Source: Russula earlei
Taxonomy: Eukaryota; Basidiomycota; Agaricomycetes; Russulales; Russulaceae
NCBI GenBank assembly: GCA_025769875.1
Contig: JAGFNK010000425.1
Coordinates: 1 to 45,051 of the forward strand
DNA length: 45,051 bases
Reading direction: 5' to 3'
Below, piece after piece: positions 41,136 to 45,051 of the stretch (positions are counted from its first letter, which is position 1; each line of letters opens with the position of its first letter). The position numbers and the translations under genes were made by a program. The notes beneath the pieces were generated by a model, which saw nothing but the letters and a program-made list of their open reading frames with translations, did not search any database and had not been told where the DNA came from.

Positions 41136-41965
41136 TGTCAAGACACGTACTGCTGATCACTAAGGACTCAGGAGCAGGTGGGCAAGGGTCGGAACAGATG
41201 GTACGCGGCGAAGGCGGCGTTGAACAGGAGGACGAGCCAAACGACGAGGAGGTACCAGATAGGGGACTGGTAGGTGTTGCAAGAGACAAAGGCGAAGGCT
41301 AGAGGCCAGTGTAGCGAGGGGCTTTAAACAAGGCGGTCGTTGAAGAGTACCTTGAAGACGAGAGGGACTTTAAGACTGAGCAGGTCGCAGGGGAGTACCC
41401 AGGAGGATGAGAGTATCACAAATGGACAGTCTGACGACTGCCATGCTTCATTGGGGCTTATATACAGTATACAGGGTCGATTACAAAGCACTGGGACTAT
41501 TCTAGACTCTTTGGTACCATCCAATAGGACTACAGAGGCATAAACTTGCTTGTGTCAACTTTCAGGCTTACTGAGCGCATTACTGATCATTGTGGAGCGA
41601 TGACATCATTATGATGTCACTGTGGAGCGCTTAGTGAGCCTATGAGGTCACTGTGGAGTCGCTCAGTCAGCCATGATGTCATTGGAGCCTTGATGACGTC
41701 AGATGATTTATGCAACAGTTTCTAAGAGTTTGTGCCGCTGTTTCGGGTCCATGGTGGCTGAGTGGCCATGTGGCTGCCACGCGATGATTACCCGATTAGG
41801 AAACTGGTGCCTGGTCGTGTTATAGTGCCTTTGCAATAGCAATATCTTGTACCGCAGGGGGAATAGCCCAGAAAATGGAAGGGAGTCGGCAATGCAAAGT
41901 GAGAGAGGTTCTTCTTGAGTAAAATAGGACAATCTTCGGCCAGGACTTGGCCTTGGTTCGTAACA
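41136..41965 (-). repeat. 3' LTR of element B (B2)
   Basis: 830 bp, TGTCAAGACACGTAC to GTTCGTAACA. The minus-strand TATATAAGCCCC lies near 41456. About 240 bp upstream of it is a perfect CRE, TGACGTCA (41694-41701), and a 19-bp palindrome TGACATCATTATGATGTCA near 41600. A polypurine tract abuts it and its flanks do not match, so it is not solo. Confidence 0.93.
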
Positions 41966-41979
41966 TTCATCCCCTCTTT
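41966..41979 (-). promoter_or_regulatory. Polypurine tract of element B
   Basis: AAAGAGGGGATGAA on the minus strand directly before the 3' LTR. Confidence 0.75.
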
Positions 41980-42212
41980 ATAGACTTGTTGCTCCTGCAA
42001 CAGTAGGGATTCGTTTCTTTGGAAGGTGGAGTAGTTTGCATATGAAAAGTCGAAGTCTGTTCGTTCGTGGGGAGTTCTCCCTTGTTCTATGATTTGCTTT
42101 GGGGATGGCTGTGGTCGATTGGGTGCATGTGGTCGCAGGAGTTCTCTGAAAAGTTCGTTGGTAACAAGGATAAAGGTAGTCATCGACAGAGGTCATGATG
42201 AGAGTTGTTGGT
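41980..42212 (-). other. Short Pol-LTR interval of element B with a small frame
   Basis: A 72-codon frame (MTTFILVTNELFRELLRP from 42183) runs to the LTR edge. It has no knuckle or known motif. It may be an overlooked small protein or chance; the region corresponds in position to the third ORF of families A, C and H. Confidence 0.3.
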
Positions 42213-44980
42213 TTAGGGGTTACTCCTGGTGGGAATTGTTCTAAGCGCCTTCGGATATTTCCGATGGAAGTCTTTAACAAGTGATTGCGCTCTTGATAGG
42301 TTAGATGCTGGCTCCCAAGTATTTTCTGCAACCGTATACCCTTTCCATTTAACTAGGTATTGGATTCCTTTGCGGTTTGGGGAGAGCCGAGAGTTTAGGA
42401 TCTGTTCTACTTCATATTGTTCTTCACCTTCGACTAATATTGGTGGCGGGTTTGAAAAGTTAGGACCATGGGCAATGGTTTCTTTGTAAGGTTTAATCAG
42501 GGAGTGGTGAAAAACCGGGTGTATCTTCCAAGACTTTGGTAGCTCGAGGCGAACGTTTACTGGATAGGCAGTGGTGACTTTGAATGGCCCATAGCGTCGA
42601 GGGGCTAGTTTTGCTTTTGGGTGAGTGGTTCGTAGATTCGTGGCTTCCAGCCATACTTGATCCCCTTCTTTAAAACGAAATGTGGAGGATTGAGGTCCTG
42701 ATTGCTTCATGATTTCTGTTGCTCGGTTCAGGGAGGCAGCTACTTCTTCTCTGAGTTGGTTTAATCTTGATAGTCTTTCTTGGATCGAAGGGAACTTTGA
42801 TGTAAAGGCAAGGGGCGGAGCAAATGTTGGGTTAAAGCCATACCAGACTTCAAACGGGGGTTTGTTCGTAGCACTGTGTTGTCTGGCATTATGTGCGAAC
42901 TCCATAAAGGGAACTAGTTCTGCCCAATTGTCTGCTTGATGGTTGCAAAATATTCGTAGGTATTGTTCTAGTTCTTGGTTAACTCGTTCTGTTTCTCCAT
43001 CTGTCTGTGGGTGATATGCTGTGCTTAATGATACTTTGACATTTAACTTCTTCCATAGTTCTTGAGTGACTTTTGCTGCGAACTGAGGGCCTCTGTCCGA
43101 TATTATTTGTGTTGGGAGCCCTATTCTTCTCCAGACGTTGTTCATGATTAGTGTCGCTGTTTCGTCTGCTGTGATTGTCTTGTGGCAAGGGGTAATGATT
43201 ATTGCTTTACTGAATCGATCTACCACGACTAGGAGGCTGTCGAAGCCTTGTGAAATCGGTAGGTCTGTGATAAAGTCCATAGTAATGCTTTTCCATACTT
43301 CTCCAGCTGGTGTAATCGGTACAAGGGGTGTTTCTGTCTTTGGACGGTTCTTGGTACTTTGGCAAATTGCGCAACCATCTACATAACTTTTGACATAAGT
43401 TAGCATTCCTGGCCACCAATAGTTTCGGCTGATTAGTTCATAAGTTTTCCATTGGCCAGGATGCCCAGTGGCAAGGGAGTCGTGGTGTAGTTTTAGAATT
43501 TTCTTTCTTAGGGTGTCGTTGTTTGGGATATAGACTTTTCCTTTGAATAGTATTAGTCCATCTTCAAGGTTCCAGTCCTGTAAGCCTTTGGATAGTCGCC
43601 TTGGTCCATTCTTTATAATGATTGCTAACGCGTTAGATACTTCTGGGTCATAGTCTTTGCTAGATCGTAGTTGTTGTCGAAGTTCCTGGTCGCCGATTGG
43701 TTCTGTAGCAGAGGTGCGTGTTGCTCTAATTTTAAAAAATTTGTCATCTAGGAGCACCTTTCCATCATTTTCGTTTTGTATCCCCTCTTTAAAGTCTGGC
43801 CGCCTGGACAGACCGTCTGCTTTGTTCATAGTTCCTGGGTGGTGGGTGATGGTGAAGTCGAAATTGCTGAGGAGGAGTGCCCATCGGGCTTGTCGTCTTG
43901 TGAGCTTTTGTTTTGTCATGAAGTATGTCAAGTTATTGTGGTCTGTCCATAGATCAATGGGGTGTGTAGCGCCTTCAAGGTAGTGTCGGAAGTGCCAGAG
44001 GGATAAGACGATAGCAAGGAGTTCTTTATCGTAGATCATGTAATTTCGTTGTGCGGGGTCCAAGGATTTCGAGAAATAGGCTACTGGGTGATATCTGTTA
44101 AATTCATCGGGTTGTTCCAAGATTGCACCGACTGCAAAGTCACTTGCATCGCAGATGAGTCGAAAGGGTTTCGTGTGGTTAGGTAACATGAGGATTGGGG
44201 CCGTTGTGAATGCTTGGATTAGTTTCTGAAATGCTTGTTCTTCATCGTCTTCCCACTTGAAGGGGTTTTCTTTCTTTGTTAAGTTAAACAAGGGCCGTGC
44301 TATTCGAGAGTATTGGTGGATAAATCGTCGATAGAAGTTGCAGAATCCTAGAAATGCTTGTACTTCCGTAACATTGGTCGGAGTAGGCCACTTTGTAATG
44401 CCTATTAACTTGTCTTGGTCCATGGATATTCGTCCTTGGGAGATATTGATGCCTAGGTAACTAATAGAGGTTTGTCGGAAAGCACATTTCTCTGGTTTCA
44501 AGTATAAGTCGTGGTCTTGGAGTGTTTTTAGGACCTTATGTGTCCAGTCGTCTAGTTCGTTCAAGGTTTGCGCCATGATTAGTATATCATCTAGATAAAC
44601 AACCACTCGTTCAGTGGCAATGTATTTGCTAGGATGGTGTTCATAAAGCGTTGGAAAGTGGCTGGGGCGTTGCAGAGACCAAATGTCATTATCAATGGTT
44701 CGAAGAGTCCTAATGGTGTCTTGAATGCTGCGAGGTGTTCATCGCCCTCTCTGAGGCGAATGTTGTTGTATCCCCATCGTACGTCAAACTTGGTAAAGTA
44801 TTGGGCTCCTTGGAGTTTGTCAATTAATTCAGGAATCAAGGGTAGTGGATATGCGTCTTTGACAGTTGCTGTATTCAGGGCTCTGAGTCTTGCACTGGTC
44901 GTAAGATTTCCTCCTTTCTTTTCTACAAAGAAGAATGGGCTGGCAATAGCTGCTTTTGTTGGCCGGATTGTGCCTCTCTC
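42213..44980 (-). CDS. Element B Pol: RT, RNase H, integrase, chromodomain (partial, frameshifted)
   Basis: Open for 797 codons from 44606 to 42213. RT: FDVRWGYNNIRLREGDE and FGLCNAPATFQRFM in the upstream frame, then YLDDILIMAQ (YLDD 44586-44597). A one-base deletion near 44625 separates the two frames, and a pair of small indels near 44890 disturbs the VQDYRALN motif. RNase H: CDASDFAVGAILEQ, RNYMIYDKELLAI and WTDHNNLTYFM. Integrase: zinc finger (HHDSLATGHPGQ; CAICQSTK) and DDE triad (TMDFITDLP; ISDRGPQFA; GETERVNQELEQYLR), then RRYGPFKVTT. Chromodomain: QYEVEQILNSRL, YLVKWKGY and ENTWEPASNL. All visible catalytic residues are intact. The protease and Gag are outside the window. Confidence 0.92.
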
Positions 44981-45051
44981 TTTTTGTTTTGTTTTTTGTT
45001 TGTTTTTTTTTTTTTTTTTTTCAGTTTTTTTTTTTTTTAATGTTCGTCTAA
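44979..45051. other. Poly-T block at the window end, breaking the RT
   Basis: Runs of 22 and 14 T with short interruptions replace the RT codons expected upstream of RGTIRPTK. On the coding strand this is poly-A. It may be a retroposed tail, slippage or an assembly fault. Confidence 0.5.

Larger units (their letters stand above)
41136..45051 (-). mobile_element. Element B: young Ty3/Gypsy chromovirus, 3' part
   Basis: The 3' LTR (41136-41965), a polypurine tract and a nearly open Pol on the minus strand are present; the 5' part is outside the window. It is inserted in the integrase of A4 after GTGCC (41131-41135). There are no TGA stops and CpGs are common, in contrast with C, A5 and H, so it is the youngest element here. 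It has no third ORF of the A/C/H kind. Confidence 0.9.

Overview
The window is a retrotransposon graveyard from a fungal genome, most likely an agaricomycete basidiomycete. This rests on four things: chromodomain Ty3/Gypsy polyproteins of fungal type, a 67-nt GT-AG intron, a degenerate copy of the integrase-core gene that is abundant in mushroom genomes, and CpG-directed mutation of repeats. I found no intact host gene, no rRNA or tRNA gene and no CRISPR array. The species cannot be named from the sequence.

Layout. 1-7.8 kb holds host and old-repeat debris: a Sec14-like gene fragment (442-955), the C-terminal half of an integrase-core pseudogene (2169-3224, minus), a 2.9-kb element (Z1, 3225-6124) with 0.4-kb inverted ends and a very Ala/Ser/Pro/Val/Thr-rich reading frame, and a SAM-like pseudogene (6250-6816). 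7.8-11.7 kb holds a solo LTR (B3) split by another solo LTR (E), a solo LTR A1, and an ORF starting MARTKQT. From 11.7 kb a second, older Z copy begins and is broken by everything that follows: a complete 10.3-kb Ty3/Gypsy element C (12412-22735, minus, TSD CCAAC) carrying three nested solo LTRs, a solo LTR F1, and then element A5 (25142 onward, plus). A5 carries solo LTRs F2 and F3 and is cut by element H (32099 onward, minus). H carries solo LTR C3 and is cut by element A4 (38305 onward, minus). A4 is cut by element B (41136 onward, minus), which runs off the window. The stack Z2 > A5 > H > A4 > B is five levels deep.

Ten solo LTRs against one complete element show that LTR-LTR recombination dominates removal. 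Target-site duplications were read for eight insertions exactly and for several with one or two changes. In several cases a sister copy gives the empty site.

Biology. Families A, C and H share one plan: Gag with a CCHC knuckle, then Pol (protease, reverse transcriptase, RNase H, HHCC/DDE integrase, chromodomain where the C-terminus can be seen), then a third ORF in the env position that ends in its own CCHC knuckle(s). Family B lacks that third ORF. Element A5 has a 12-nt sequence just after its 5' LTR that is perfectly complementary to the predicted 5' end of its own transcript, and element C shows 10 of 11. This predicts Tf1/sushi-type self-priming. Four LTR families carry the same AAGCTT-centred motif about 24-28 nt after the TATA box. 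Nearly all premature stops are TGA at expected Arg (CGA) positions, and the altered catalytic residues (DSGA to DSRA, YMDD to YMDN) also fit CpG to CpA changes, so a RIP-like or methylation-deamination process probably silenced these copies. Element B and LTRs F1 and F2 escaped it and look youngest.
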